Shown: one piece after another, positions 1 through 11,800 of the stretch
Layout: each line of letters begins with the position of its first letter
How positions within the stretch are numbered: position 1 is the first letter of the stretch
Origin: Pyricularia pennisetigena
Lineage: Eukaryota > Ascomycota > Sordariomycetes > Magnaporthales > Pyriculariaceae
NCBI RefSeq assembly: GCF_004337985.1
Contig: NW_021940918.1
Coordinates: 3,503,014 to 3,567,013 of the forward strand
Reading direction: 5' to 3'
DNA: 64,000 bases
Notes under the pieces: generated by a model
What the model saw: the letters and a program-made list of their open reading frames with translations, nothing else
Database searches by the model: none
What the model was told of the DNA's origin: nothing
Made by a program: the position numbers and the translations under genes

Positions 1-1
1 G

Positions 2-292
2 ATAGCCGCGCAATTACACGGCTGTAATTTCGAGACGTCGATCCCGACCATCGGCTCGGCCGGCTTTAGCTTTGAGCGCATCATCATCTGGAGTACCGTC
101 CGCCCGGAGAACAACCCTCTGACACCTGATGAAGAGCTGGCAGTCAAGTTTTTGTATCAATGTCTGGAGCTCGACCCACGGAGACGAATCAGTGCCGCCG
201 ATGCGCTCGAGCACGAGTTCCTGACCAAATGGACCACGGGTGCGGAATCCGCGGTGGACGATGATGACGAGGTAGACATGGTTGAGGCATAG
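2..292 (+). CDS. CDC7: Cdc7-type (DDK) protein kinase, C-terminal end only
   Basis: The frame is open from the window edge to TAG at 290-292, giving 96 residues with the 5' part outside the window. The visible part is the end of a kinase C-lobe: a GCNFETSIPTIGS stretch, GFSFERIIIW, then CLELDPRRRISAADALEHEFL. The LDPxxRIsA-AL-HEFL pattern is the end of a CMGC-like kinase domain, and the preceding IPTIG and FE-I--WS text matches my memory of Cdc7/Hsk1. An acidic tail (DDDDEVDMVEA) follows. Cdc7 with its Dbf4 partner phosphorylates the MCM helicase to fire replication origins in the nucleus. The catalytic loop and the kinase inserts cannot be checked because they lie off the window. Confidence 0.8.
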   Translation: MAAQLHGCNFETSIPTIGSAGFSFERIIIWSTVRPENNPLTPDEELAVKFLYQCLELDPRRRISAADALEHEFLTKWTTGAESAVDDDDEVDMVEA

Positions 293-1305
293 ACCATGAT
301 GGGATACTAGGCCTGCAGGAAGGAATGGGAGGATATTGTCTCAGGGTGGAATTGGGTGTGTATGAATACTGTATCATTAGAAGCGGCATGGGACATCTGG
401 GCAGGCGGGGTTTTATAATGGCCGTATGATTGACGAATCCATATCCTGGGAGGCTTATGGGCAAGGTACCATTTAATGCGAGCGTTTTCATGGAATTCAA
501 TATTGTATCAAGCCCCGGGCAAGCTATACCACATTTCATTTTTACTGGCATGTCCTTGGTTGCTGGAGGAGCAATCATAACAGGGCCTTTAATCCCTATA
601 ATGGTATGGGCTTAAAGACAGGAACAGATCCGGGTTTCAAGGTGAGATTGCCGCGAACATCTGATTCAATCAAGTAAACGGATCCATTGTGCAACATCGC
701 CGAACATACAAAATTGATCAAATCTCATTCGGGCTGATGTCGACTACGATGAGATACAAGAAGTGCCATGTTCTCCCACGAGAAAAAGCTGGCTTTTCAG
801 GAATGTTATCGAGCGGCACATCAAAAGTGGTTGAGAAGCGGCTACATTCTGTACTTGAATATTATCCAACTATCCAAGCCACGCAGCTCAGGCAGAGCAC
901 ATGAAGTTATTTGCGTGCTTTTAATATTGTGATACAAATCCGGGCATGGTCTATGGAATGGTTAGGTGAGGAATTAAAACATTGACTACTCTGCTATAGA
1001 ACACCTGGGAATCTTTCACAATGATGCAAGAAAATAATAAAGTACAAGATATAGTAACATGCATCAAATATTAAGCTGTTTTGAGCGACATGAAATACCC
1101 AAAATAATGATACAGATCGAACCTACCGTGTAGACAAAGGACAGCGCCAAGCAAGAAAAAGAACAACAGCTCGTCCAATTTATACACAGACCCGCAGCGC
1201 CATCGAGATTCCCGCTCTACCTTTTCCCAAAGAAAGAAAAGAAGATCAGGTCAGATGAAATACAAGAGAACAAATAACGATATAAGTTCGAACACAAAAG
1301 GTTCG
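293..1305. other. intergenic, no gene seen
   Basis: This is the 3' flank of the kinase. It holds only short ORFs without codon-usage or family signal. It is moderately AT-rich towards 1000-1100 and I see no repeat structure. Confidence 0.5.
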
Positions 1306-1376
1306 ATCCAGACGGGATTTGAACCCCCAATTTAAATAACCTGGTAACCCGCATCGACATACCCACTGTATTTGGT
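1306..1376 (-). pseudogene. degenerate tRNA 3'-half
   Basis: On the minus strand this stretch ends with a T-arm-like GGGGGTTCAAATCCCGT followed by CTGGATCG, close to the T-arm and acceptor 3' strand of the intact tRNA-Arg about 140 bp to its right. The flanking TTCGA-rich bases are also similar. The 5' half gives no matching acceptor or anticodon stem, so I read it as a mutated partial duplicate rather than a working tRNA. Confidence 0.35.
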
Positions 1377-1445
1377 TTTAAAAAAAACGGGTTAAACGAA
1401 ACAAAAAAGGACAAATGTTCGAATGACATTTGAACGCAAAAAATT

Positions 1446-1533
1446 CGACCCAGACGGGACTCGAACCCGCAGTCTTCAGAGAAGTGAATTCGGTGAACCG
1501 AAATCTGACGCGATACCATTTCGCCACCAGGCC
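1446..1533 (-). tRNA. tRNA-Arg (anticodon TCG) with a 16-nt intron
   Basis: Read on the minus strand the 88-nt gene folds as a tRNA. The acceptor GGCCTGG pairs with CTGGGTC (three G-T pairs), the D stem is GCGA/TCGC, the anticodon stem is TCAGA/TCTGA, and the T arm is GCGGG-TTCGAGT-CCCGT with discriminator G. The loop between the anticodon stem halves is 23 nt long. It becomes a normal seven-base loop (TT TCG G C) if 16 nt starting one base after the anticodon are removed, the usual place for a nuclear tRNA intron. Bases of the intron (ACCG) can pair across the anticodon. Confidence 0.85.
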
Positions 1534-3606
1534 TTGTTGTTGTTGTTGAAGATTTAGTTTTGGTGTTGGTTTATAATGCTCAAGTTGTTCAGCCGTCGAC
1601 GGATCAACAAGATGTGTTGCGCTCCCTTTTACAACGGTCGATGTATATGTTTTATAGGTTCGTTCATGGCACATGCAGGCTGCGTCTTTTACTTTATTTT
1701 TAAACTTTACTACGAGTTCAACACACCAGATGCGTCAACTCTCTAGAAACGCATCTTCAAATCTTGCGAGTTGAGATCTGCGAGTCCCAAGTTCATGGGC
1801 AATATTTGTGCCGCGAGTGCCTCTGGAACGCACATGCATTTATTTGGATGGGAGTACTTTTCGGAGTAGACGGGTAACTCTCGTAGCAAACGACCACTTT
1901 CATTCCTGGGAGCTTTCTAAGAGAATATTTATTGGACTGTTTTTATCAAGAGTTTATGCTTCTTGCAAAGCTCGCTTGCGCTGAATGCAAGGATTTAACA
2001 TTGAGGTTGTCAGATCTGCCATTGGACTATTCCAACATGTGAAAAAAGCTACCACTCATTTTTCAATGTCGCAACTTGAATAGATGATTATAGCTTTACT
2101 CTTCACCTTGTCTAATATTGTTACATACAATTAATGATGTGTTTTGTATGGGATAATTTCCCACAGGCGCTTATGTGGTTATTGATAGAGCAAATAATAA
2201 CCAAGATTCACAGAGTATGGAGAATTAATTACTAGGTTTGAGCCCGTAGTATTCTACGAACGGGATCTTCCGATTTCCTGGGGTAACTAGTTTGAGCTCA
2301 CTGCAGGAGGTCCTAAATTGATTTAGAAGATCACAAGAGGCAATTCAGCTACCTTCAAGCCGGCATGCCATCGCTATCATCATCATCCTCGACTCGAAGC
2401 CCACCTCACCCAAGGCGTCGCCCGTTGTCGTTCAGCACACACAAAATCGACGGCAAACATAAGACAGCTGGGCCTTTTCACCACCGTCCATGTGGCCTGC
2501 CAGTCCAGTCGACCACCATCGAGACGTGTATTATGATTGTCGACCAGCTCCTGGTTCTTGTGAGCGCCCGGGGCGACCAAGGTAATCAGTGGCACAATTT
2601 GTATGGTGCAGTGCGAAAAGACACTCGATGGCAGAGCACCTGACGCAGCGGCACTTCCGTTCAAACGCCGTTGCTTCGTCAGCGGTGAGGGTGGCGACAA
2701 GAGCGGCGATATTTGTGCCGACGCTGTCGTGTTCGGTCCTGTCCTCCTAGTCTCAGTTACCAGAAGGGCGTGGAGTCCCGTGCACGCCTTGATAGGCTCC
2801 TGCAAATGCAGTCTGCAATGTGTTACTTGGTGGTGCATTTCCTGGAATTCCGGCCTTGATTAATAACCTCAAAACAATGCGCTTTTTCCCTCGATGGGGT
2901 TTTCAAAGCTCCGACGTTGAAATCCATTTCTTCCTCGCTCTCGCACCGCAGTAGTGGCGTCAAATTGGCTAGATTAATATTTTGCTTGCCTTGCGTTGCA
3001 TGGAAAACGGTCATCAGATAGACGGGCCGCGTCCTTGTCTCTCTCCTTTTTGCGCAATAGCTTCCGCTTTGCCCAGATAAGTGGTCGACGGCCCGAGCTC
3101 TACATAATTTTTCTCACCAGATCCCACCGCCCGGACCCTCGTCTGCTTTGCCGACTGATCTTCGAGGTAGTGATAAAACAAAGCGCAGATGTCGAGTTGA
3201 GACTAAATGTTGGCAGGGACGGTTCGGACAAAGCTTGGCCAAACTGACGGGCTCCATGTGTCCCTGTATGGAATGAGGCTGGACGGATGTTCGAAATCTA
3301 AGCTGGACAAGCAGCCGACGTTAGACATGCTCGCAATTTTTTTTTTTTTTTTTTTTTTTCAGCTGATTGGATTGGGTGAGATTTGAGATAAGGCCACATC
3401 ATTGTGAACTTGAGATCCATCTGTTGAAGCTGTCAAATGGCACCGGCCAGCAGGCCACCCGGATCCGGAGATCCACTGGTGGACGAACATCGATCTGATC
3501 TTGCTTACCCTGATGCTTAAGCCCGTCCGCGCACGATGAATCGGTGCGTGGTTATTTCGCGTCCATTGGGATGCGCATACAGACGTAGGGAGTATAATAT
3601 CCGTCA
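1534..3606. other. intergenic, no supported gene
   Basis: The spacer holds a TTG repeat beside the tRNA (about 1534-1548), a TCATCA-type trinucleotide run near 2376, and a 23-base T homopolymer at 3337-3359. ORFs of up to 151 codons at 2365-3250 overlap on both strands, are low in complexity, and lack splice or family support. I do not call a gene. The last few hundred bases are the likely promoter of the acyltransferase gene. Confidence 0.45.
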
Positions 3607-5720
3607 TTGTATGCCGCGGAGCCAATGATATCCTACTCTCCCAGTACTGAGCAGTTTGGCCCGCCCGTGGAACAACAAACCATCTCTGTTTTTGACTCGC
3701 TACATTCGAGGTTCACCACTTTCACCATGAAGGGTTTCCTCCGAGAGATGGGCTTCGGGCGGGCGCCCCACAACCCTACAGACGATGTCTTTCAGCTCAA
3801 CGTGATGGACAGGGCGGGAGCCATTAGCAACATGATGGGCTGGACTATGCTTAAGTTCGACCAAGTCCTGGACCCGGTGAAGCTGCGAGAGACGCTCATC
3901 AGCGTCATAAATACCGGAGACTGGAAGAAGCTCGGCGGCAGGTTTCGCAGGAACGTAAGTGCAATAATCTCGCACCAAATTCTTCAGCCGCCACATGATT
4001 CACTGTGGTGCCAAAAAGCTCCCTCGCAAGTAATTTTACAAAAGGTGCTGACGTTCAACCATAGTCCAAAGGCCACTTGGAGATCCATGTACCCAAGGAG
4101 TTCACCGAACAACGGCCAGCACTGGGCTTCTCAAACGCAGTCCATACATGCCGTATTCAAGATCACGAGCTAGGTCGGCAGCTGCCAGCATATGAGCCGG
4201 AAGACGTCTGTCTGGCGCCATCGCCCACGTTATTTCACGAATTTGCACAGCCAGAAGGCGTGCCCCAGACCCTAAACGACTACCTGTGCTCGGATCTCCC
4301 GCAACTGTGGCTTCATATTGTGTCTTTTGAGGACGCCACGTTGACATGTTTGACATGGCCGCACGCAACTATGGATGGTGCTGGGTTGAGCGAGCTGTTG
4401 ATGGCATGGGCATACACGCTCGCCGGTCTCCCAAAGGAGGTACCGCCCTGCCTGTCTTTGAAGTACGACCTGCTCGACGACCTCGTCTCGGATGCCCCTG
4501 ACAGGATCATGATCAAAGAAGAGAGGTACTTCAACGCAGACAAGGTGGTATCCTTTGCACTCATGCGGATTATGTGGTTGGTGATGCTTGTTGTACGCGC
4601 CTTCTTCGCGCCGAAACAGGAGGTCCGCAACATCTGGGTGCCAAAGCGTGTCATGGACAAGATTCGACAAGAAGCCTTGGCAGGGCTGGAGGCAGCGAAC
4701 GAGGGGGGTGAACTGGGCTTCAGCGAGGGGTTGACCTCCACGCCTAGCTCAACTGCATCCTCCAAGAAGGGCAAGGAATATTCCAGCAGTGAAATCTTCC
4801 CCGGCGGCATCGTCCCAGATCGAGCGTCGGGCCGGCCCTTCATTAGTGAGAGTGACGCCTTGATGGCATTCTTCACCAGGGCGGCATCAAGAGCTTTGCC
4901 AGCCAAATCTCGCCGCACTGTCAACATCTCCATCATCCTCAACATCCGTGACCGCCTCCCGTCGTTGACTGCACGACTACCAAAGCCCGGAGTTTTCGTC
5001 TCCAACCTCGCCATGTCAGTCCAAGCTCTGATTCCAGCCCAGGCCGTGATCCCCAAGGACAACAAGGACCCCGCTGCAGAGAATAACTTTTCATCTCTTG
5101 GTTTGACGGCGGCATCGGTCAGGTCGAGCCTGCACGCCGGCCTCACGGAGCCGCAGCTCCGCGCTCTTGCCAAGGTTCAATTGAAAGCATACCAAGCCCG
5201 CCTCATCGGCTTCCCCATTCTTGGAGGCATCGATTCCTTCCAAATCCTCTTCAGCAGTCTTAAAGTGGGGCCACTGTTCGAGATGAACGTATTCGCGCCA
5301 GCCATCGTTAAAAAAGAAGAGGAGAAGCCGCCGGTCGACAAGGGCAAGGTTGTCGAGGCGGTGGCCGACGCAGCATCTCAAATCGCAGACAAAGCAACCG
5401 GCAGCGCTGGCCAGGACGCCGCCGCCGCAGCTGTTCCGGGTAGCTCTGGAGAAATGAACGAAAAGACCGAAGAGGTTGCTCCAGCTTCCAGCCAGGAGAA
5501 AAAGACTGAAGTGTCCAAGGAGACGCGCAAGAAGCTTCCAAAAGGCTGCACCCCGATCGGTATTTTGGTCATTCCCAGGAAGTCATCTTTTATGCTGGCC
5601 AAATTGCAGCTGTTCATCTTTGCACGAGGAGCAAACGGTGCCTGGGTTCAGGGTACGCTGCAACCCCATCACTGGAAGCTTGTAGAGGAGGAATTGAAGG
5701 AGATCGACAGGCGAAGGTGA
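3607..5720 (+). CDS. BAHD-like acyltransferase family protein
   Basis: Two exons, 3607-3954 and 4065-5720, are joined across a GTAAGT...CCATAG intron without frame change, giving about 667 residues. The joined text runs GRFRRN-SKGHLEIHVP. The key motif is HATMDG in WPHATMDGAG (the HxxxDG active site of CoA-dependent acyltransferases), where the His acts as general base. A hydrophobic stretch (SFALMRIMWLVMLVVRAFF) follows in the middle, possibly membrane-associated. A Lys/Glu/Ala-rich low-complexity insert (roughly residues 540-610) precedes a short folded C-terminus. The second BAHD motif (DFGWG) is not evident. Acyl donor and acceptor cannot be told. The first ATG (3607) is chosen; Met at 3628 or 3727 is possible. 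The gene stands alone, with CHL1 following on the same strand. Confidence 0.75.
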
Positions 5721-6006
5721 ATAGTGTTAAAGCTTGCAGGCTTGGTCTTTTGTCCCTTGTTCTAAGTGGAGTGCGTAGTGGGTCCGGGTGGTTTTAGCTG
5801 TTTATTGTCTAATTCATTCTTAGCCAGCGGAGCTGGGAACGGTAATTACACCCCGTCGTTCAGTCACGACGCGTCAAAGCGTGGATCGTTTTACTTTTGC
5901 TAGGAACGAACCCGCCCAAACTGCCTGCCAATTTCGGCGCGGTCTCTTGCACCGCTTTGCACCGCTCAACGATTCCCAATGTCATTCAGTGTTAATATCA
6001 AACAAA

Positions 6007-6218
6007 ATGACCATGGATAATGATTTTGACGCGGTTGATTTTAATCATCCATTCACTCCATATGATGTGCAGCTTGATTTCATGAAAACAGTCTATGGTG
6101 TTCTCCAGCGTGGCGACGGTCAAGTTGGTATCTTGGAAAGCCCAACAGGAACGGTAGGTGCAACCGCTCACATGTTTGGTTTAGATCAAGCAGCAGATCC
6201 TGGGTGGAACTTGGCTTT

Positions 6219-6252
<34 letters not shown>

Positions 6253-9081
6253 TCCCTTCAAATCTTGTCTCATATACTTTTGTCTTCAGCAATATCGGAT
6301 CCACAGCTGTTCATCGTCATCTCGTACAAATATGCTATAATCAAGTCTAAGTGTCTGATGATTCTTTGTCACTCGATAGGGCAAATCTCTCTCGCTTATT
6401 TGCGCATGTCTCACATGGCTCCGGCACTACAAAAAGAAACGTTTTCAAGTTTCATTGGAGAACACAGCCGGCAACGTTACAAACGAGCCCGACTGGGTCG
6501 TGGAGCAGGCTCTGAATCGAAAAAGGGACGAGCTGGCCAAGCGCTGGCAAGAAAGAGAGGAGCGCCTCAGACAGATTCGAGACAAGGAGCAACGTGATGA
6601 GAAACGTGCGGCTAAGCGGCGACGCCTGCTCGAGGAGGATCGGCATGTCCGTTCCAGAGGTCAAGCACCCGATGAAGAAGAGGATGAGTTCCTCCTCGAC
6701 TGGGATGGTGGTGGCGGAGAAGCATCGGCTTTGGGTGATGCCTCAGGTGGACTCAGCAAGGAGACGAAAGAGCTTCTTGAGAAGGTTGGGCTAGGCTTTT
6801 CAAAGCAGGACGCCGGGACGGATGACGATATTGAAGAAGACGTCAAGATTTTTTATACTTCGAGGACGCATTCCCAACTCACGCAATTCATCTCCGAGCT
6901 ACGACGTCCCAATTTCCCCTCTTCATTTCCCGGGGCAGACGATTCTTTGTCTTTGAAGACTGGGACCAAAACTCACGAATGCGTAAAGCATGTGCCGCTG
7001 TCATCACGCCAGAAACTATGCATAAATCCAGCGGTAGCACGTCTGGGCAGCGTGGCCGCCATCAACGACCGCTGTACCGAGCTGCAGAAGACCAAGGCAA
7101 AATCAGAAGGCAAAAGATGTCCTTATGTTCCCAACCAAGACAATCTTAGCGAAACTCATCAGTTCAGGGACGCATCGCTAGCGACCATTCCTGACATAGA
7201 AGATGCACATAAGCTGGGCAAATCATTACAGGTCTGTCCTTATTATGCAACACGGACAGCAATCCCCGGCGCCGAAATCGTAACTCTGCCATACCCTCTG
7301 CTGTTGCAAAAGAGCGCCAGAGACGCGCTCGGAATCGATCTGCAGGGCAGCGTGGTGGTGGTCGATGAGGCGCACAACATCATGGATGCAATTGCAGGAG
7401 TGCATTCAGCCGAGATACGACTTGAAGATCTGCGAAGAGGCCGTGAAATGCTTTCAATTTATGCAAAGCGCTTTGGCAAGAAACTCAAGGCTGAAAATAG
7501 GATCATGGTTGGTCAGGTTGCTCGCGTGATCCAGGGGCTCTCTGAATGGCTGGAACGGGCTTTAGAGCAGTCGGTAAGCTGACTATATTGCACGAGCATT
7601 GAGCCAAGCCAAACACACCAATGGCAACTAACTTCCATCTTGGCACGCAGGTCGCGCATGGCATCATTGACTCACGGGTCCTGCTCAAAACAAAGGGAAT
7701 GGACCAGATTGACATGTTTGCGCTGATCAGCTACATCCAAGAATCGAAACTTGCCTACAAGATCGAAAGCTACGCGGCACATGTAGACGAACTCGAGGAG
7801 GCATCCAAAGGACAAAAGAAGACGACTCGCGCCTCTCCCGTCCTTCACAACCTCAGCAGCTTCCTCTCAGCATTAACCAACCTGAGCACCGAAGGTCGCA
7901 TCTTTTTCGAAAAGGTAACGGCAGAGGGCGGGTCGAAGCAGCATGATATCAAACTATCATACATGCTCCTCTCACCAACACATGCCTTCTCCTCCATAGC
8001 ATCGAGTGCGCGAGCAGTAATATTAGCCGGCGGTACCATGTCGCCTTTCCAAGACTACGAGACACATCTCTTCCCTAACCATCCGCAACATAAAATCACA
8101 GAACTGAGCTGCGGCCACGTAATTCCTTCCTCTAATCTCTGCGTCTGGACACTGGCGAGCATGAGACCTGCGACCGCAGCCGGCAATACGGAACTTTTTG
8201 AGTTTAGTTTTCAGAAACGGCGGGAAAAGACCATGATCCAGCAACTTGGTACTTCAATCCTCAACATCTGCTCCGCCGTTCCTGATGGCGTCGTTGTCTT
8301 CTTCCCCAGCTACGGCTATCTCGATGAGGTCGTTGCTGCTTGGCAAGAAAAGCCTGTCGCGGCGGGAACTGTGCCCACTTCGTCCATCTGGGACAGGTTG
8401 CAGTCCAGGAAAGCCGTCTTTCGGGAGACAAAAGGCGGTTCAAGCGACCAAGTCCTCGAAGACTATAGCAACGCAATACTCGGCGAGAAAAATGCAGAAG
8501 GCAAGGAGAGATCTCCCACCCAGAACGGAGCTTTGCTACTCAGTGTCGTCGGCGGTAAAATGTCTGAGGGGATCAACTTTTCCGACCGGCTGGGCCGATG
8601 CGTTGTCATTGTCGGCCTTCCATACCCCAACGTAGCGTCGCCCGAGTGGAAGGCACGGATGGAGTACATTGAAAGCTCTACGGTAGCCAGGATCATGGTC
8701 AAGCAAAACGCCACTCAGGTGGACGATGCGTCGGCCGGAGACAAAATTGTCGCCGTGTCAGCCATCAAGCCGCCCTCTACCATGACGAGAGAGCAGGCAG
8801 TCGCGGCGGGCAAGCAGGCGGCGCGTGACTTTTACGAGAATGCGTGCATGCGTGCCGTCAACCAGAGCATCGGCCGGGCGATCCGACACCGTGGCGACTA
8901 TGCGGCCATCGTGCTGCTGGATAGACGCTTCGGCACTGAGCGCATACGGGCCAAGCTCCCCGGGTGGATCGGGGATTCTATGGCGCCGGTTGGCAGCAAC
9001 GAAAAGTCGGGTCTTCCGGGGTTGATGGGTGCGCTGAACAAGTTTTTCAGAGAGAAGAAGGCTGGCGAGGGGGGTCATTGA
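6007..9081 (+). CDS. CHL1: ATP-dependent DNA helicase CHL1 (XPD/FANCJ family)
   Basis: Three exons (6007-6153, 6380-7573, 7651-9081) give about 923 residues, close to the family length. The Walker A motif ESPTGTGKS is split by intron 1 between residues 49 and 50. The four Fe-S cluster cysteines of the XPD family fit C263, C281, C296 and C335, and the DEAH box lies at 378-381 (VVDEAHN). The third exon carries GGKMSEGINF, and QSIGRAIRH as motif VI. A basic/acidic coiled segment (about 85-150) lies between Walker A and motif Ia, as in CHL1/DDX11. The protein is a nuclear 5'-3' helicase needed for sister-chromatid cohesion and genome stability. Intron 1 contains a 31-base T run (6221-6251). Assignment to CHL1 rather than RAD3 or FANCJ rests on the GKSLSLIC text and the insert. 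Confidence 0.9.
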
Positions 9082-9162
9082 CGATATCTGGATCGCAGAA
9101 AAAGGTGTTTTCATTGGAGTCTCGAAGCCCAGCTCTATTTTGATCCACACTGCATCGATACA

Positions 9163-10950
9163 TCATAGGATATAGTCAAAATCCAAGGATTTATCGCCCT
9201 TCTCGCCATTGTCAGTCACGCCCTCGGCCCTTTGTTTGGCCTTGATATTGTTACGTCTCCTCAGCATGGCATAAATAACGACGATGCCAAAAGCAGCAGC
9301 CAATTCCATGGCCAAGCTGACAGCGTTGCCCATAACGTACCTGTTTGTGTTCAATGTTAGCAAGACCAAACCCTTCACATTTTCTTTTTACAAACAACAG
9401 GTGGCAATAACCAACAACCGGAATCACTTACCGCGGACCAGTCGAGGGCGGATAAACCAAGCTCGCGGGGACGCCCGAGATGTTTGCGATGGAGACGAAG
9501 ATGGGCAGCGCGGCGCTGCGCTTGTGGTCGGGCTTGATGTTGTTGGAGACCCAGGCGACGAGCAGCGTGTTGTACGTGTAGACGCCCGAACACAAGAACA
9601 TGGCAAAGAACCCCGCGCCGACGCTGGGCGTGCCGATGGCGATCGCGTAGCCGATCACGACGACGAAGGGGACCGAGACGGCGACGACGGCGCGCCGCCG
9701 CAGATGGTCAGACAGCCACGTGAAGCAGGCCAGGATGACGCACGCCACGATGTAGACGGGGATCGTGAGGTAGTTTACCGAGCCCGACTGAAAGCCCATC
9801 CCACGGATGAGGGTGGGGAGGAAGATGCCGAACTGATGACGCGGTGGTTGGTTGGCAGTTTTCTTTAGTGATTCAAACATATCATGAAGTGGGAGGGGGA
9901 AAAGGACATGCTGGGATCTTGGGAGAGTGGAATGTTCTTACACCGAACATTGGCATACCCGCGCAGAACAAGCTGAGGCCCGCAACCCAGACCATGGGAT
10001 CCAAAACAGCCATCCAGACATAATCCCACGAAAACTCCTCATTGGACCCCGTATAGGCGACATCACGCTCCGCCCGGTCCCGCATCAGCCTGCGGTCGTC
10101 TTCATCCAAGAACCACGCGCTCTGCGCCGAGCGCGGCAACGAAACCCAGCAGAGCATGCCAAAGGCGACCGAGATGGCGCCCTCGATGATGAACAGCCAC
10201 CGCCAAGCCTCCAGCCCGAGCCGGGCGCCCATGGACTGGATGCCGTGGGCGATGACGCCGCCAAACGCGCCGGACAGGGCTATGGCGCCGTAGAGTGCGG
10301 CGATGCGCTTGCCCTGGCTGTGGCGCGGGTAGACGGTCGAGATGACAAAGGACAGCGCGGGAAAGATGCCCGCCTCGGCTATGCCGAGCATCAGGCGGCA
10401 CACGATGCCCTCGTGGTAGTTGTGGATGAAGCCCGTGCCGATGGTCACGGCCGACCAGCCGACGATGGCGACGGCAATGACCAGGTTTGCGCCCCAGCGC
10501 TTCACGGCCAGGACCCACGGCAGCTCGAACACGACGTACGTCGTGTAGAAGAGGGACGAGAGGTTGCCGAACTCGTTGCCCTGCAGCTTTAGGTCCTCCT
10601 CGAAACCAAACACTCGGGCGTTTCCTGTCCTGGTGCGTCAGTTGCCATGCGACTGGGTGTGATTGTCTGAGGCGGCCAAGGCTGGATCTAGGAAGAAGAA
10701 GAAAAAAAAAAAAAGTAGCTGAAAGCGGCTCGTCGTACGTGCACCTACCGATATTGGTCCTGTCCAGGTGGCTGAGGATCATGATTATGACAAACTGAGG
10801 AAGCATGTAGCAGTCGAACTTGCGCACGATGCTCCTCTCTCGCTCAGGATCAATGTATACTTCCGATACAGCCTCCGCTGGCGAGGCAGTGGCCTCTGGC
10901 AGGTCCTCGCCGGAGGAATGCTTAGTGGGCGTCATCGCGGATGCAGCCAT
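9163..10950 (-). CDS. MFS transporter, allantoate permease (Dal5) family
   Basis: Four exons, in coding order 10749-10950, 9942-10624, 9432-9832 and 9163-9340, join in frame to about 487 residues. The family shows in the first helix (DCYMLPQFVIIMILSHLDRTNIGNAR, split by intron 1), in RLMLGIAEAGIFPALSF, in WRWLFIIEGA and in FGIFLPTLIRGMGF after intron 2. About twelve membrane helices are expected, with cytoplasmic ends, as in the anion:cation symporters of the Dal5/Tna1 type. The substrate could be a ureide, a vitamin or another small carboxylate. The amidase gene lies just upstream on the same strand, and the two promoters share sequence elements (11181-11197 and 14008-14024). That suggests a linked nitrogen-source role, which is inference. 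Confidence 0.88.
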
Positions 10951-11180
10951 GGCGGATGTGATTCCAACTTTTCACAGACTTCGCTTCTGGCGTCGCGAGA
11001 AAAAAATAAAACAAAACTAAACTAAACTAGCCATAAATTTAGTCAAGAAGAAATTGCAAGCACGGACCCTAGTATTCATTCATTCTTTTTGTCTCTCTCT
11101 CTCTCTGAGTTGTCATTAAATTCTCAAGCTAGACTAGTCGACGGGACAAGGCCGCAATGTGATAGCAAACCCCGGATTTT

Positions 11181-11197
11181 CGGCAGTTTCGGACTAT
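11181..11197 (-). promoter_or_regulatory. 17-bp element upstream of permease (copy A1)
   Basis: The plus-strand text cggcagtttcggactat lies 231 bp upstream of the permease ATG and is repeated exactly at 14008-14024 upstream of the amidase. It includes CGG-N6-CGG, a spacing that Zn2Cys6 factors can use. A further CGG lies eight bases to the left. Confidence 0.5.
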
Positions 11198-11267
11198 AGC
11201 TCCGGGGGACCCGTTGATAACCCTCCCTGGAGGCTTGTGTCGAGGTATATGCAGGACATGTCTTATA

Positions 11268-11296
11268 GGGGGACCCGAATCACAAATTTCGGGTCC
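11268..11296. promoter_or_regulatory. perfect 9-bp inverted repeat in the permease promoter
   Basis: GGACCCGAA (11271-11279) and TTCGGGTCC (11288-11296) are exact inverted arms around an eight-base spacer. The left arm is part of a 12-base GGGGGACCCGAA (11268-11279) that recurs at 13931-13942 upstream of the amidase. A shorter copy (10 bases) is at 11204-11213. Confidence 0.5.
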
Positions 11297-11599
11297 TGCA
11301 CTCCCCTATCGGTAGATTCCGAGCATGCCCGAGATAGCCAAAGGTCCGGGACGGGTTATGAATGAGCGCCAAGCCAGATACGCGAGGGGTTGCTCGCTCG
11401 TTCTTGGATTGTGCATGTAACAATGGCAATGGCATCATCGATGTGGTGACCAGAAAGTCCGATTAACCCATAGGAATATTTATTCCCTATCGCTGCGGCT
11501 GTTGTTTGGTACCCAAGTTTAATCTACCACGTATGCAGGGCGGAGCTCAGATAAACAGGGCTTGGAATGGGAGTATCAGGGAGCAAGATGATGCCAAGT

Positions 11600-11632
11600 G
11601 GGGGGGGGGGGGGGGGGGGGNNNNNNNNNNNN
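11600..11632. other. poly-G run and assembly gap
   Basis: A run of 21 G bases is followed by 12 N. The gap length is probably nominal, and the homopolymer may be a sequencing stop. Confidence 0.9.
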
Positions 11633-11800
11633 GTTTGGGCGGGGAGTTTCCCAGAGTAGAAAGATTGGTCGGGTAGCTCTATCCTCTTCCCTGTCGATGC
11701 AGAAACATAAACATATGATAGCAAAGATGAAACGGGACTCATTGATTGATCTCTTTCAGGTGATCTAGCATCAAAGACACTCTTTTGGAGCCTTATCCAT

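Larger units (their letters stand above)
10951..11800. other. promoter region of the permease; assembly gap inside
   Basis: This contains a CT microsatellite (about 11094-11107), several CGG/CCG triplets and GATA sites, a 21-base G run at 11600-11620 and an N gap at 11621-11632. The left half is the upstream region of the permease. The right end is the 3' flank of the amidase. Confidence 0.6.

Noticed and set aside
2365..3250. Overlapping ORFs of 80-151 codons on both strands
   Set aside because: Low-complexity starts, no splice consensus linking them and no recognisable domain.
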